Shown: positions 35,458 to 45,040, numbered from the stretch's first letter. The stretch is 64,000 nt of DNA from Christensenella intestinihominis (GCF_001678845.1 NZ_MAIQ01000007.1:114009-178008), one strand, 5' to 3'. Notes: generated by a model not told the origin, from the letters alone. A program made the numbers and translations.

Positions 35458-36822
35458 ATGAAAGAATGTATGGCGGTAATCCTTGCGGCGGGCGAGGGAA
35501 CGCGTATGAAATCCAGGATACCGAAGGTATTGCATGAAGCGGCGGGGCGCAGTATGCTCGAGTGGGTCGTAAATGCGGTGCGCGAAGTGGATGCAAAGAA
35601 ATGTGTCGTGGTGTGCGGCCGGGGAATGGACGAAATAAAGGAGCGCCTTGGCGATGGGGCGTCCTATGCGGAGCAGGCGGAACGCAAAGGCAGCGGGCAT
35701 GCCGTCATGTGCGCTGCCCGGGAGCTTGAAGGCTTTACGGGATATACGCTTATCATTGCGGGGGATATGCCGCTTTTGCGTGCCGGGACGGTTCGCGCGC
35801 TGGTGGATGCGGCTGAAAAAGGCAATTACGCCTGCACAATGCTTACCGCACAGCTTGAGGACCCGTATGGGTACGGCAGGATACTGCGCAATGAGCTCGG
35901 GGACGTAACCGCCATTGTAGAGGAAAAGGACGCGACGGAAGAACAGCGTGAAATCAAAGAGGTCAACGCTTCGTGCTATTGCGTATGCACGCCGCTTCTG
36001 CTGGAATGCCTGAAAGAAATCAAGCCGGCGAACGCGCAGGGGGAATATTACCTGACGGATATTGTCGGCTTGCTGAATGCGCGGGGCGAGAAGGTAGGGG
36101 CCTATATTGCGGAAGATGCGCAGGAATGCATGGGTGTGAATGACCGGGTACAGCTTGCGCAAATTTCAGAAATTCTTCGCGGACGTATCCTTGAGCAGCA
36201 TATGCGGAACGGCGTAACGCTGATCGATCCGAAAAACACCTATATTGGCGCGGACTGCGAAATCGGGCAGGACACGGTTATCTATCCGAACGTTACCCTT
36301 GAAGGGAACACCCGGATTGGCGAAGACGTGACCCTTTATCCCGGCTCGCGTATCAAAGACAGCGCAATCGGAAGCGGCACACAGGTGCAGAACTCGGTGG
36401 TCTTAAACGCGGAAATCGGGGAACATTCCACCGTAGGGCCAAATGCATATGTGCGCCCGGATTCGCATATTGGCAGCCATTGCCGCATCGGGGATTTTGT
36501 GGAGATCAAAAATTCAACGATTGGCGACGGCACAAAGGTATCCCACCTTACGTATATTGGCGATTCCGATTTTGGCAAAGGGATTAATGTGGGCTGCGGC
36601 GTTGTGGTTGTAAATTATGACGGGAAAAACAAATTCCGCACCTCCGTGGGCGATGATGCGTTCATTGGATGCAACACGAATCTGATTTCGCCGGTCAGCG
36701 TGGGCGGCGGCGTATATATCGCGGCAGGCTCCACCATCACGGAAGATATTCCGGATAACGCCTTTGCGATCGCGCGAAGCAGGCAGACTGTAAAGACGGA
36801 TTGGAAAGATAAGCGGAAATAA
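35458..36822 (+). CDS. glmU: Bifunctional GlmU: UDP-GlcNAc pyrophosphorylase and acetyltransferase
   Basis: A 454-residue cytoplasmic enzyme that acetylates glucosamine-1-phosphate and then uridylates it to UDP-N-acetylglucosamine for wall synthesis. The N-terminal pyrophosphorylase has LAAGEGTRMKSRIPKVLH and GDMPLL; the C-terminal left-handed beta helix has hexapeptide repeats and the acetyl site (NYDGKNKF, FIGCNTNL). The ATG at 35458 is chosen from homology and because the earlier GTG overlaps the promoter. Its last 16 codons and stop are copied twice more downstream in a 214-bp tandem repeat. Confidence 0.96.
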   Translation: MKECMAVILAAGEGTRMKSRIPKVLHEAAGRSMLEWVVNAVREVDAKKCVVVCGRGMDEIKERLGDGASYAEQAERKGSGHAVMCAARELEGFTGYTLIIAGDMPLLRAGTVRALVDAAEKGNYACTMLTAQLEDPYGYGRILRNELGDVTAIVEEKDATEEQREIKEVNASCYCVCTPLLLECLKEIKPANAQGEYYLTDIVGLLNARGEKVGAYIAEDAQECMGVNDRVQLAQISEILRGRILEQHMRNGVTLIDPKNTYIGADCEIGQDTVIYPNVTLEGNTRIGEDVTLYPGSRIKDSAIGSGTQVQNSVVLNAEIGEHSTVGPNAYVRPDSHIGSHCRIGDFVEIKNSTIGDGTKVSHLTYIGDSDFGKGINVGCGVVVVNYDGKNKFRTSVGDDAFIGCNTNLISPVSVGGGVYIAAGSTITEDIPDNAFAIARSRQTVKTDWKDKRK

Positions 36823-37279
36823 AAGTGTTGCCGCCGGAAGAGGAAGCGCGGAGCAAAGGCAAAAAGGGGACCCCGGCGAAGCCCAACGAAGTGGGTTCGA
36901 CGGGGAAGAGGAGCAACCGCCGACAAAGCGAAGTTTTGCCGCAGCGCGGCGAAACAAGCAAAGAGGCGAGTTGTGACGAGCGAACGCGCGAAGCAGGCAG
37001 ACCGTAAAGACGGATTGGAAAGATAAGCGGAAATAAAAGCATTGCCGCCGGAAGAGGAAGCGCGGAGCAAAGGCAAAAAGGGGACCCCGGCGAAGCCCAA
37101 CGAAGTGGGTTCGACGGGGAAGAGGAGCAACCGCCGACAGAGCGAAGTTTTGCCGCGGCGCGGCGAAACAAGCAAAGAGGCGAGTTGTGACGAGCGAATG
37201 CGCGAAGCAGGCAGACTGTAAAGACGGATTGGAAAGATAAGCGGAAATAAAAGCGTTGCCGCCGGAAGAGGAAGCGCGG
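36772..37279 (+). repeat. 214-bp tandem repeat, about 2.4 copies, starting inside glmU
   Basis: Copies begin at 36772, 36986 and 37200, with the last one broken off near 37279. Copies 1 and 2 differ at about five positions. Each begins with the last 16 codons of glmU (GCGCGAAGCAGGCAGACTGT), then GCCGCCGGAAGAGGAAGCGC. Within a unit CCCCG and CGGGG arms with inner CCCA and TGGG pairs form one hairpin, and GTTTTGCCGC with GCGGCGAAAC form another. The repeat fills the whole gap to pth. Length is not a multiple of three, so no protein is expected. Confidence 0.92.
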
Positions 37280-37307
37280 GGCTTATTCTGCATTTTTGGA
37301 GGAATCT

Positions 37308-37862
37308 ATGTATTTTATCGCCGGGCTCGGGAATCCGGGCCTGAAATATAAAAATACGCGGCATAACGCGGGCTTCCAGGCACTGGATATTCTTGCCAGG
37401 CGTCATGGTATCAAGCTGAAGTCGACAAAATTTGACGCACATGCCGGGCAGGGAATGATCGGCGGCGAGAAGGTCATGCTGATCCGCCCGACGACCTTTA
37501 TGAACAACAGCGGCTATGCGGTGGACGGAATTCTCAATTATTACAATGCCGACCTTTCCCGGCTGATCGTGATGTATGACGATATCGATATTCCCTTTGG
37601 CGCGCTGCGCATTCGTGAAAAGGGCAGCGCGGGAACGCACAATGGAATGCGGTCGGTTATCGGCTATACCGGTTCCGGCGATTTCCCGCGCATCCGAATC
37701 GGGATCGGCAAACCGGAAGGAAACCTGATCGGGCATGTGCTGGGAAAATTTGAGAAGGAAAAGCGCGACGAAGCGCAGGAACTGTTCAGCCGTGCGGCGG
37801 ACGCCTGCGAAAGTATCGTGCTCGAAGGTGTTGCGCGTGCCCAGGCGAAATTTAATAAATAG
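37308..37862 (+). CDS. pth: Peptidyl-tRNA hydrolase
   Basis: A 184-residue enzyme that recycles peptidyl-tRNA released from ribosomes. Hallmarks are FIAGLGNPGLKYKNTRHNAGF with the catalytic His20, RPTTFMNNSG, and the Asp in VMYDDIDIPFG. The ATG at 37308 has GGAGGAA in front. It follows the 214-bp repeat and precedes mfd, the Bacillus order glmU-ctc-pth-fin-mfd but without ctc and fin. Confidence 0.96.
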   Translation: MYFIAGLGNPGLKYKNTRHNAGFQALDILARRHGIKLKSTKFDAHAGQGMIGGEKVMLIRPTTFMNNSGYAVDGILNYYNADLSRLIVMYDDIDIPFGALRIREKGSAGTHNGMRSVIGYTGSGDFPRIRIGIGKPEGNLIGHVLGKFEKEKRDEAQELFSRAADACESIVLEGVARAQAKFNK

Positions 37863-37892
37863 CAATGCTTATTGAATGAAAGGAAGCGTGAT

Positions 37893-40800
37893 TTGAACGA
37901 CGCGGTAAGCCCGCTGATTATAAAAAGCGGCGCGTTCCAGGATGTATTGAAATGTATCCGGGGAGGGCAATTGCCCTGCTCGGTTTTTGGCGTTACCCCG
38001 CATGCCAAGGCATATTTTGCCGAAGCGGTTGCAAGGAGCGCAGGCAGGCAGGTGCTGTGCGTCACAAATACGGAACAGGCGGCGCGTGAATATGCGGCCG
38101 CGGCAGGCGTACTGTTCCCTGAAAACGATGATTCCATACGCGCGGCACAGGCCAAGGGGCGCGATGAAGAACTCGTGCGCGTAAAGGTCATGAAAAATGC
38201 CGGGGCGGTAAGGAAACCGGTATTCCTTTCCATACGCGCGTTTCTCGGGAAAGTTGTCCCGCGGGAAAAGTTTAACGGGACCTGCCTGCTGCTTGAAACG
38301 GGAAGCAGCTATGACGGCGAAGCGCTAATGCAGGAGCTTACCCGGAACGGATATGAACGCGTGGGAACCGTTTATTCGCGCGGGGAATTTGCGCGGCGCG
38401 GGGAAATCCTTGATATTTATCCGCCTGATTCCAAAATGCCGCTGCGCATTACGTTTTTTGACGATGAAATTGAAAGCATCCGCACCTTTGACAGCGAGAC
38501 CCAGCGGTCGGCGGGAAAACCGGCGAAAGAATATCTCCTGCCGCCGGCGCGCGAGGTGGTGCTGGGCGAAGAGGAAAAGAAAAAGCTGTTCAGCTATCTC
38601 GAACAGCAGGAGAACAAAAAGCTTGCGGACAGCATCATGGCGGATGTGGAGGAATACGGCAATTTTGAAAACGCCGGAACTTTCCTGCCGGTGATGTTTC
38701 CCCCGGCATATATTACGGATTATTTTCCGGACGCCCTCCTCCTGTTTGATGATTTTGAACGGATTTACGGCGAGGGAAAACGCATCCTGACGGAGTTTTC
38801 GGATATGGTCGCCCACGTTACGGCGGAAGGCGACGCCTTTCCTGTCCAGGGCGAAAGCATGGGCGAGCTGCGGACGCTTATTAAAAACAAAAACGCCGAT
38901 ATCATCGATATGGCGGGCACGAAAAACGCACGGCTGAAAACGGTGGGCGAGGTGGATATGGAGATGCACGGGGCGGTGGAATACCGCGGCCGTGTGGATC
39001 AGCTTGCAAAGGACCTGCTGGGACGGCGGGAACACGGCTATTCCGTGCGCATGTTTGCGGGGGGCAAGGCGCAGGCGCTTTCCTCCGCCCTTGCGGAGCT
39101 TGACGTAATCGCGCCTGTGGAAAAGGAAATGTCGTCCCCGCTTTCGGTCAGCGGGGAATATGTTTCCTATGGATTTGAAATTCCATCGGGAAAGCTCCTC
39201 GTGCTGGGTGCGAATGATATTTACGGGCGCGTAAAGAAAGCGCCGGTTAAAAAGCAGCGGCAGCATGCGGAGGAAGATATTTTCAGCGATCTTTCCCCCG
39301 GGGATTTTGTGGTGCACGACGTGCACGGCAAAGGGAAATACCTTGGGCTCAAAACGCTTGAAGCGGGCGGGACGGTCGCGGAGTATATGGAAATCGAATA
39401 CCGCGGGGGAGACAAGCTCTATATTCCCACCGCGCAGATCGACCGCGTGCAGAAATATATCGGCAGCGAGGATGCGCCGCCACAGCTCTCAAGGCTCGGC
39501 GGCCGCGAATGGGAAACTGCCAAAACAAAGGCGCGCGAATCGGCTTTAAAACTGGCCTTTGACCTTGTGGATTTGTATGCCCAGCGGTTTGAAAGCAAGG
39601 GACATGCTTTCCCGGAGGATACGGTGTGGCAAAAGCAGTTCGAAGACGCCTTTGAATATGAGGAAACGGATGGACAGCGGGAGAGTATCGAGGAAATCAA
39701 AAAAGATATGGAATCTCCCCGCGTGATGGACAGGCTTTTGCTCGGGGATGTGGGGTATGGCAAGACGGAGGTCGCTATGCGCGCGGCGATGAAGGCGGCG
39801 GGGGACGGCAAGCAGGTGGCGGTGCTCGTACCGACGACGCTGCTCGCCCGGCAGCATTTAAAGACCTTCCGGGAACGGTTCCATGATTTTCCCGTGACCA
39901 TCGCGGGCCTGACGCGGTTTTCCAAGGGACAGCACAAGCAAGTGCTGGAAGATTTGCGGCGGGGAAAAATTGATATTATCATCGGCACCCACCGGCTTCT
40001 TTCGGGCGACGTGAAGTTCAACGACCTGGGGCTTTTGATTGTGGATGAAGAGCAGCGCTTCGGGGTGACGCACAAGGAGAAGATCAAGCTTTTGAAACAA
40101 AGCGTGGACGTGCTGACGCTTTCGGCGACGCCGATCCCGCGTACGCTCGAAATGTCGCTCGTGGGTATCCGGGATATGAGTACGCTCGATACGCCGCCTT
40201 CCATGCGCAAACAACCGTATTCCTATGTGATGCGCTATTCGGACGGACTTCTGCGCGACGCGATTATGCGCGAAATCGGCCGGGGCGGACAGGCCTACCT
40301 TGTATGCCGCAGGATCAGTGAAATGGACCGGCTTGTGGCCGATGTGAAACGCAATGTGCCCGAGGCACGGGTTGCGGCCGCGCACGGGCAGATGGGCGAG
40401 GCTGAGCTCGAGCGCGTCGTGGGAGGGTTCATCGACGGGGAATACGACGTGCTTGTGTGCACGACGATTATTGAAAGCGGTATCGATATCCCCAGCGTGA
40501 ATACGATCATTGTATATGAGGCGGATAAATTCGGCCTTTCACAGCTCTATCAGCTGAAGGGGCGCGTGGGCCGTTCGGATAAAAATTCATATGCCTATTT
40601 TACCTATCTTGGCGACGGCAGCATGAAGGAAAACGCGGCCAAGCGCATGGCGGCGATCCGTGAGTTTACACAGCTTGGGAGCGGATTTAAAATTGCCATG
40701 CGGGATTTGCAGATTCGCGGCGCGGGGAACCTTTTAGGGCCGGAGCAGAGCGGGCATATGGCGACCGTGGGCTATGCCATGTATTGCAAGCTGATGCGCG

Positions 40801-41291
40801 AGGCGGTTGCAACGGCAAGGGGCAGGCATGTGGAGGCGGAATTTGAAACCTCGGTAGAGCTTGGCGTACCCGCCTATATTCCGGACAGCTATATCGCGGG
40901 CCAGACGGATAAGATGGATATCTATAAGCTGATTTCAAAAATCAAGACGGTAGCGGACGCAAAGGCCGCGGCGAAGGAGATCGCCGACCGCTACGGCAAA
41001 ATCCCGAAAGAGGTCAACAACCTGATCGTTACGGCGACGGTGAAAAGCTATGCGGCTGCCGCCGGGATTGCCAGCGTGATTAAGAAGGCGGACGGAATCG
41101 AGCTGAAATATTCGGAAACGGTGAACCCGAATGTAAAGAAACTGTTAAAAATGGTGAGCGGACGCGCAAATGATGTTATACTGAGACCGTCGACCCCGCC
41201 GACGCTTGTTTATCGGACGGAAAAGGGATTTGATACGAACGCGTTCCTTGAGTTTTTGGGTGGGATAAAGATGCGCCGCCGGAAGGGTTGA
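37893..41291 (+). CDS. mfd: Transcription-repair coupling factor Mfd
   Basis: A 1132-residue SF2 translocase that removes RNA polymerase stalled at lesions and recruits UvrA. Domains: UvrB-like N-terminal part (1-320), RNA-polymerase-interacting domain at about 465-540 (LSPGDFVVHDVHGKGKYLGL), helicase core with Walker A LLGDVGYGKTEVAMRA near 619 and DEEQ near 717 (LIVDEEQRFGVTHKE), TRG motif, and the C-terminal UvrA-binding mimic. The TTG at 37893 is chosen for the AGGAAG seven bases ahead; a TTG at 37872 would add seven residues. Confidence 0.96.
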   Translation: MNDAVSPLIIKSGAFQDVLKCIRGGQLPCSVFGVTPHAKAYFAEAVARSAGRQVLCVTNTEQAAREYAAAAGVLFPENDDSIRAAQAKGRDEELVRVKVMKNAGAVRKPVFLSIRAFLGKVVPREKFNGTCLLLETGSSYDGEALMQELTRNGYERVGTVYSRGEFARRGEILDIYPPDSKMPLRITFFDDEIESIRTFDSETQRSAGKPAKEYLLPPAREVVLGEEEKKKLFSYLEQQENKKLADSIMADVEEYGNFENAGTFLPVMFPPAYITDYFPDALLLFDDFERIYGEGKRILTEFSDMVAHVTAEGDAFPVQGESMGELRTLIKNKNADIIDMAGTKNARLKTVGEVDMEMHGAVEYRGRVDQLAKDLLGRREHGYSVRMFAGGKAQALSSALAELDVIAPVEKEMSSPLSVSGEYVSYGFEIPSGKLLVLGANDIYGRVKKAPVKKQRQHAEEDIFSDLSPGDFVVHDVHGKGKYLGLKTLEAGGTVAEYMEIEYRGGDKLYIPTAQIDRVQKYIGSEDAPPQLSRLGGREWETAKTKARESALKLAFDLVDLYAQRFESKGHAFPEDTVWQKQFEDAFEYEETDGQRESIEEIKKDMESPRVMDRLLLGDVGYGKTEVAMRAAMKAAGDGKQVAVLVPTTLLARQHLKTFRERFHDFPVTIAGLTRFSKGQHKQVLEDLRRGKIDIIIGTHRLLSGDVKFNDLGLLIVDEEQRFGVTHKEKIKLLKQSVDVLTLSATPIPRTLEMSLVGIRDMSTLDTPPSMRKQPYSYVMRYSDGLLRDAIMREIGRGGQAYLVCRRISEMDRLVADVKRNVPEARVAAAHGQMGEAELERVVGGFIDGEYDVLVCTTIIESGIDIPSVNTIIVYEADKFGLSQLYQLKGRVGRSDKNSYAYFTYLGDGSMKENAAKRMAAIREFTQLGSGFKIAMRDLQIRGAGNLLGPEQSGHMATVGYAMYCKLMREAVATARGRHVEAEFETSVELGVPAYIPDSYIAGQTDKMDIYKLISKIKTVADAKAAAKEIADRYGKIPKEVNNLIVTATVKSYAAAAGIASVIKKADGIELKYSETVNPNVKKLLKMVSGRANDVILRPSTPPTLVYRTEKGFDTNAFLEFLGGIKMRRRKG

Positions 41292-41317
41292 ATGGAAATC
41301 CGTATAATGGGCCTGCG

Positions 41318-41346
41318 TTGCAAAATATGGGGACATCCTGTATAAT
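41318..41346 (+). promoter_or_regulatory. Promoter of the parvulin gene
   Basis: TTGCAA at 41318-41323 and TATAAT at 41341-41346 are 17 bases apart, 41 bases before the gene start at 41387. Another TATAAT lies at 41303-41308 without a clear -35. Confidence 0.65.
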
Positions 41347-41386
41347 ATATCCATTATGCATTTATTGGAAAGGAACAATAGCAATT

Positions 41387-42610
41387 ATGAATCGAATGAA
41401 AAAAATCATGGTAACGGCAGTGTGCGCCGTCCTGTGCGTTGCGCTTGCATCGTGTTCCATGGTATCGGTCAACGAAGATAAAGACCGCGCACAGGTTGTG
41501 GCAGAGGTAAACGGGACGCAGATCACCAAAGGCGAGGTGATGGACCAGGTCGATATGAACCTTGCGGTTTATGGTATGACGCGGGAACAGTTTGCCGAGC
41601 AATATGGCGCGGAGCAGTTTACAGCCATGAAGGAAGATATGCTCGACCAGTTTGTAAAGGGCGAGCTTTTGTACCAGCACGCGCAGGCGGACGGCCTTGT
41701 CGAGGATACGGAAGAAGTGCGCGCGGAAAAGCGGAAGGGCATTGAAGATACGCTTGCAAGCCTTAAGAGCGGCATTGAGGATACGGCGAACGCCGACGAT
41801 ACAATCACGGATAAGGACGCTTATATCGAAGAGCAGTATGCAAAATATTCCGAGTTGTACGGATATAAGGATATCGACAAAGCGGTTGAAGATTCGATCA
41901 AGACGGATGCGATCAATGCGGAAGTGGAAAAGCTGAACGGGGAAGTGAGCTATTCCGAGGAAGAAGCGAAAGCATATTACGACGAGCTGATGGAAACGCA
42001 GAAGCCTGCGATTGAAGAAGACGCGACAGCCTATACGACGTATAAAAATTCCGGCACGGTGGTGTACGAGCCCAAGGGCGCGCGGTATGTCAAAAACCTG
42101 TTGATCGGCCTGCCCGACGACGTACAGAGTGAAATTAAAACCCTGCGCCAGAATGGGGACGACGAAGGAGCGGACGCAAAGCTGCAGGAAGAGCTTGCTA
42201 AAATCAAAGATTCCGCGGACGCCGCGCTTGCACGCGCGAAATCCGGCGAAGATTTTGACGCGCTGATTGAAGAACTGGGCACGGATACCGGAATGAAGTC
42301 TGAACCGGCGAAAACGAAGGGCTATCTCGTATTCCCGGGCTCGGGCATGGTGGAACCGTTTGAAACGGCCTCGATGGCCCTTCCGTCCGTGGGTTCGATT
42401 TCCGACCTTGTGCCGACGGATTACGGCTACCATATCATCCAGTATACGAGCGAGGGCGGCGGAGAAGTGCCCTTTGAAGATGTGAAAGAAAGCATCACCA
42501 GCAAAAAGCTGAATGAGGTACAGACGGCGCATCAGGATGAAACGATCGAGCAATGGAAGAGTGAGGAAAGCATCAAGACCTATCCGGACCGGCTCTCCAC
42601 ATTTGCATAA
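41387..42610 (+). CDS. Foldase lipoprotein, SurA/PrsA-type peptidyl-prolyl isomerase
   Basis: A 407-residue exported lipoprotein that assists folding of secreted proteins. The signal ends at Cys23 (CVALASCSM). A SurA-like N-terminal helical domain (AEVNGTQITKGEVMDQVDMN, YGMTREQFAEQYG) is followed by a charged helical insert and a parvulin domain at about 260-385 (LARAKSGEDFDALIEELGTD, DYGYHIIQYT). The ATG at 41387 is the first one before a signal peptide; the upstream in-frame codons overlap the promoter. A perfect terminator follows. Confidence 0.9.
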   Translation: MNRMKKIMVTAVCAVLCVALASCSMVSVNEDKDRAQVVAEVNGTQITKGEVMDQVDMNLAVYGMTREQFAEQYGAEQFTAMKEDMLDQFVKGELLYQHAQADGLVEDTEEVRAEKRKGIEDTLASLKSGIEDTANADDTITDKDAYIEEQYAKYSELYGYKDIDKAVEDSIKTDAINAEVEKLNGEVSYSEEEAKAYYDELMETQKPAIEEDATAYTTYKNSGTVVYEPKGARYVKNLLIGLPDDVQSEIKTLRQNGDDEGADAKLQEELAKIKDSADAALARAKSGEDFDALIEELGTDTGMKSEPAKTKGYLVFPGSGMVEPFETASMALPSVGSISDLVPTDYGYHIIQYTSEGGGEVPFEDVKESITSKKLNEVQTAHQDETIEQWKSEESIKTYPDRLSTFA

Positions 42611-42629
42611 GCTGAACAGGGTAAAACAA

Positions 42630-42662
42630 AGGGACTGTACAGATTTTGTACAGTCCCTTTTT
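42630..42662. terminator. Bidirectional terminator
   Basis: AGGGACTGTACA and TGTACAGTCCCT flank a GATTT loop; TTTTT follows on the plus strand and TTTGTTTT on the minus strand. It serves both the foldase gene and the convergent marR-type gene. Confidence 0.93.
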
Positions 42663-42686
42663 GGAAGTATCGTTCCAGGGGAAATG

Positions 42687-43304
42687 CTATTCGCAGCGGC
42701 CCCAGTTACGGAAGCGCTCATCCCATGCGCCTTTGTGGTGGCGGCGGAAGCGGGGGTCCATTTCGGGACATGGCCCGTGGTGCGGGCCATGCTCCGGCGA
42801 ACCTCCCCGGGGGCCGCAGTGAGGACCGCGGCCAAGCGGTTCCTCGGGTTCGCCTGCCTCCGCAAGGACGGACTGCCATGAATCTGTCAGTTTGCCGAGC
42901 AGGAAAGAAAACTGTTTCCGTTCGTCTTCGGAAAGCGCCCCGAATATTGTTTCATCCAATGCCTCCCGGCCTTGCGTTGTCTGCTGCACAAGCTCCTTCC
43001 CCTGTTCCGTAAGCGTAACAATCATATTGCGCTTGTCCCTGTCGTCCGGCGTGCGTGCGACAAGGCCTTTATCTTCGAGCTTTTTCAAAAGCTCGCTTAA
43101 GGAGGAGGGACGGATGTCGAGCAGGAAAGCAAGGTCCTTCTGACCGACAGGCTCGTTTTCAAGAATTTGGAAAAGCAGACGTCCCTGGCCGGGATGCAGC
43201 AGCGGGTTTTCCCCCTGTTTGTGGTAAAAGTGATAGATACGCCCCATCAGGCGGGAAAAACGGAAGGATTGATCCATCAGTTTTTTTTGTAAGTGTGAAT
43301 CCAT
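42687..43304 (-). CDS. MarR-family regulator with His/Cys-rich tail
   Basis: A 205-residue winged-helix regulator. The MarR core is seen in QILENEPVGQKDLAFLLDIR, LSELLKKLEDKGLVARTPDD and KRNMIVTLTEQGKELV. Residues from about 148 on form an extra tail of 58 residues rich in Gly, Pro and His with several Cys (GRGPHCGPRGGSPEHGPHHG), which is absent in usual MarR proteins (about 140-150 residues) and could bind a metal. A MarR-type box lies just upstream of the start, so autoregulation is likely. No efflux gene is adjacent. Confidence 0.9.
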   Translation of the reverse strand: MDSHLQKKLMDQSFRFSRLMGRIYHFYHKQGENPLLHPGQGRLLFQILENEPVGQKDLAFLLDIRPSSLSELLKKLEDKGLVARTPDDRDKRNMIVTLTEQGKELVQQTTQGREALDETIFGALSEDERKQFSFLLGKLTDSWQSVLAEAGEPEEPLGRGPHCGPRGGSPEHGPHHGPCPEMDPRFRRHHKGAWDERFRNWGRCE

Positions 43305-43327
43305 TTCATCGTGCTCCTTTCAATTGA

Positions 43328-43339
43328 TTAGGCACCTTA
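43328..43339. promoter_or_regulatory. MarR-type operator, TTAGGCACCTTA
   Basis: A near-palindrome of the TTAGGnnCCTAA type lies 24 bases before the marR-type start. A related half-site, TTAGGTACTGAA, is at 43386-43397, 58 bases further. Confidence 0.55.
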
Positions 43340-43427
43340 TTAAATAATATAGCTCCATTGAAAGCCGATGTCAACAGAAAAATGATTAGGTACTGAAATA
43401 TTTTTCGGGGGAACCTCAAAGAATTTG

Positions 43428-43449
43428 CCGTACCTATCTGCAGGTACGG
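43428..43449. repeat. Perfect hairpin CCGTACCT / AGGTACGG
   Basis: Eight-base arms around ATCTGC in the divergent gap between the marR-type gene and mazG. No T-run, so possibly a protein site; not explained. Confidence 0.4.
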
Positions 43450-43591
43450 ATGAATTCCTCCTTGGAAACAATGGTTTTCCCGGCCGCCATGCGGAATCGG
43501 TTTCCTCTTCTGCTTTTCCGGCGTTGGTTGCAAAGAGGAAGGAAAGCGGATATAATTTTGGGATAACGATGAACGGAAAGTGTGGAAGCTG

Positions 43592-45040
43592 ATGGAATTA
43601 CAGATTGTAGAACTTGTGCCCGAAGCGGATATGCTGCCGCTGCGCGCTGCCCGCGCGATCCGGGAGGCGGACGCCGTTGTCCTGCAAAGTGAACGGGCGG
43701 AATGCGCAAAACAAGTCCGGGAATGGAACCGGAATATTGTTACGCTGGACGACCTGTTTGAAACGGCGGAGGATTTTGACGCACTGTATGCCGCGGGCGC
43801 CGGACGCATCGGGCAGGCGGCGCGCGGGAGTGTGGTTTTTTGTGTGCTTGGCGATGCGGGAACGAACGGTTTTATCCGGGAACTTTTGCGGCAGGGGGCC
43901 AGCCTTACCTATATTTCCTGCGGCAGTGCAGTCGCGGCGGCGGTTACTGCGGCGCGAAGCGAGTTCCCGGTTGGGGAATACGGCGTGTTCAGCGCCCGGG
44001 ACATAGGCGGCGCGGTTTTCGACACCACGGGTGCGCTGGTCATTACGGGCGTGGATAATGCCTATTCTGCGGAAGGGGTGAAGTGCGCCCTGTCCGAATA
44101 CTACGCGGAGGACACCCGGGGAATGCTTTACGCGGGCGGGAAATCCGCGCTGGTGAAGCTTTACGACCTAGACCGGAATATAGAGCTTGGAACGGGCGGG
44201 ATTTTTGTGTTGCCCGCGGTCCCGTTATATGAAAAGGAACGGTATGGGCTTTACGACCTCGTGCGCGTGATGAAGGTGCTGCGCGGGGAAAACGGCTGCC
44301 CGTGGGACAGGGAGCAGACGCACGAAAGCCTGCGCCAGTATATCCTCGAGGAAGCCTACGAGGTGGTGGACGCGATTGACGCGGACGATATCTGTGCGCT
44401 GTACGATGAGCTCGGCGATGTGTTCCTGCAGGTTGTGTTCCACGCGGAGGTGGCGCGCCAGTGCGGGGAATTTGATATTGACGACGTAGCGACGGCGGTA
44501 TGCAAAAAAATGATCCGCCGGCATCCGCATATTTTTGGGGACGGCAGGGCGGATACGGCGAAAGAGGTCGTTACCAACTGGGAAGCTATTAAGCGGGAAG
44601 AAAAAAACAATGAGACCTTTGTTTCCGTGCTGCGCGACGTACCGCGCTCGATGGGGGCGATGATGCGGGCGTATAAGCTGCAAAAAAAAGCGGCGGCGGT
44701 CGGTTTCGACTGGAACGATGCGAACGCGGCGTTCCCCAAGGTAGAGGAAGAGCTTGCCGAATGGAAGGAAGAGCTTGAAAACGGGACAAAGGACGCTATG
44801 GAGGGCGAAGCAGGCGATTTGCTGTTTGCGGTAATCAACGTCCTGCGCCTTAAAAAGACCAATCCCGAGTTATGCCTCAATAAAACATGCGAAAAGTTTA
44901 TTGAACGGCTGGCACTGATGGAAAAGTATGCGGAAAATGAACTCGCCGGGCTCACACTTTCCGAGCTCAACGGTTTGTGGGAGCGTGCAAAGCGTGAAAA
45001 AGCGGATGAAATAGGCAAAAATGCTGAAAAAATAGGTTGA
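43592..45040 (+). CDS. mazG: MazG/YabN: methylase-like domain plus NTP pyrophosphohydrolase
   Basis: A 482-residue protein like Bacillus YabN. Residues 1-215 resemble the tetrapyrrole methylase fold (DMLPLRAARAIREADAVVLQ, FCVLGDAGTNGFIRELL), but the S-adenosylmethionine motif is weak. Residues 217-480 hold MazG with the typical RGENGCPWDREQTHESLRQY, EEAYEVVDAID and DELGDVFLQVVFHAEVA, giving the metal-binding Glu and Asp residues. It hydrolyses nucleoside triphosphates to monophosphates and is thought to clean up aberrant nucleotides. The ATG at 43592 is preferred over the GTG at 43580. Confidence 0.92.
   Translation: MELQIVELVPEADMLPLRAARAIREADAVVLQSERAECAKQVREWNRNIVTLDDLFETAEDFDALYAAGAGRIGQAARGSVVFCVLGDAGTNGFIRELLRQGASLTYISCGSAVAAAVTAARSEFPVGEYGVFSARDIGGAVFDTTGALVITGVDNAYSAEGVKCALSEYYAEDTRGMLYAGGKSALVKLYDLDRNIELGTGGIFVLPAVPLYEKERYGLYDLVRVMKVLRGENGCPWDREQTHESLRQYILEEAYEVVDAIDADDICALYDELGDVFLQVVFHAEVARQCGEFDIDDVATAVCKKMIRRHPHIFGDGRADTAKEVVTNWEAIKREEKNNETFVSVLRDVPRSMGAMMRAYKLQKKAAAVGFDWNDANAAFPKVEEELAEWKEELENGTKDAMEGEAGDLLFAVINVLRLKKTNPELCLNKTCEKFIERLALMEKYAENELAGLTLSELNGLWERAKREKADEIGKNAEKIG

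Noticed and set aside
36772..37279. CRISPR array
   Set aside because: Units are 214 bases with no alternation of short repeats and variable spacers, and no cas gene is near.
36615..37865. 416-codon open frame on the minus strand across pth and the 214-bp repeat
   Set aside because: It is antisense to pth and to glmU copies; the repeated blocks reappear in shifted frames because 214 is not a multiple of three, and it has no ribosome site. Open frame due to GC-rich composition.
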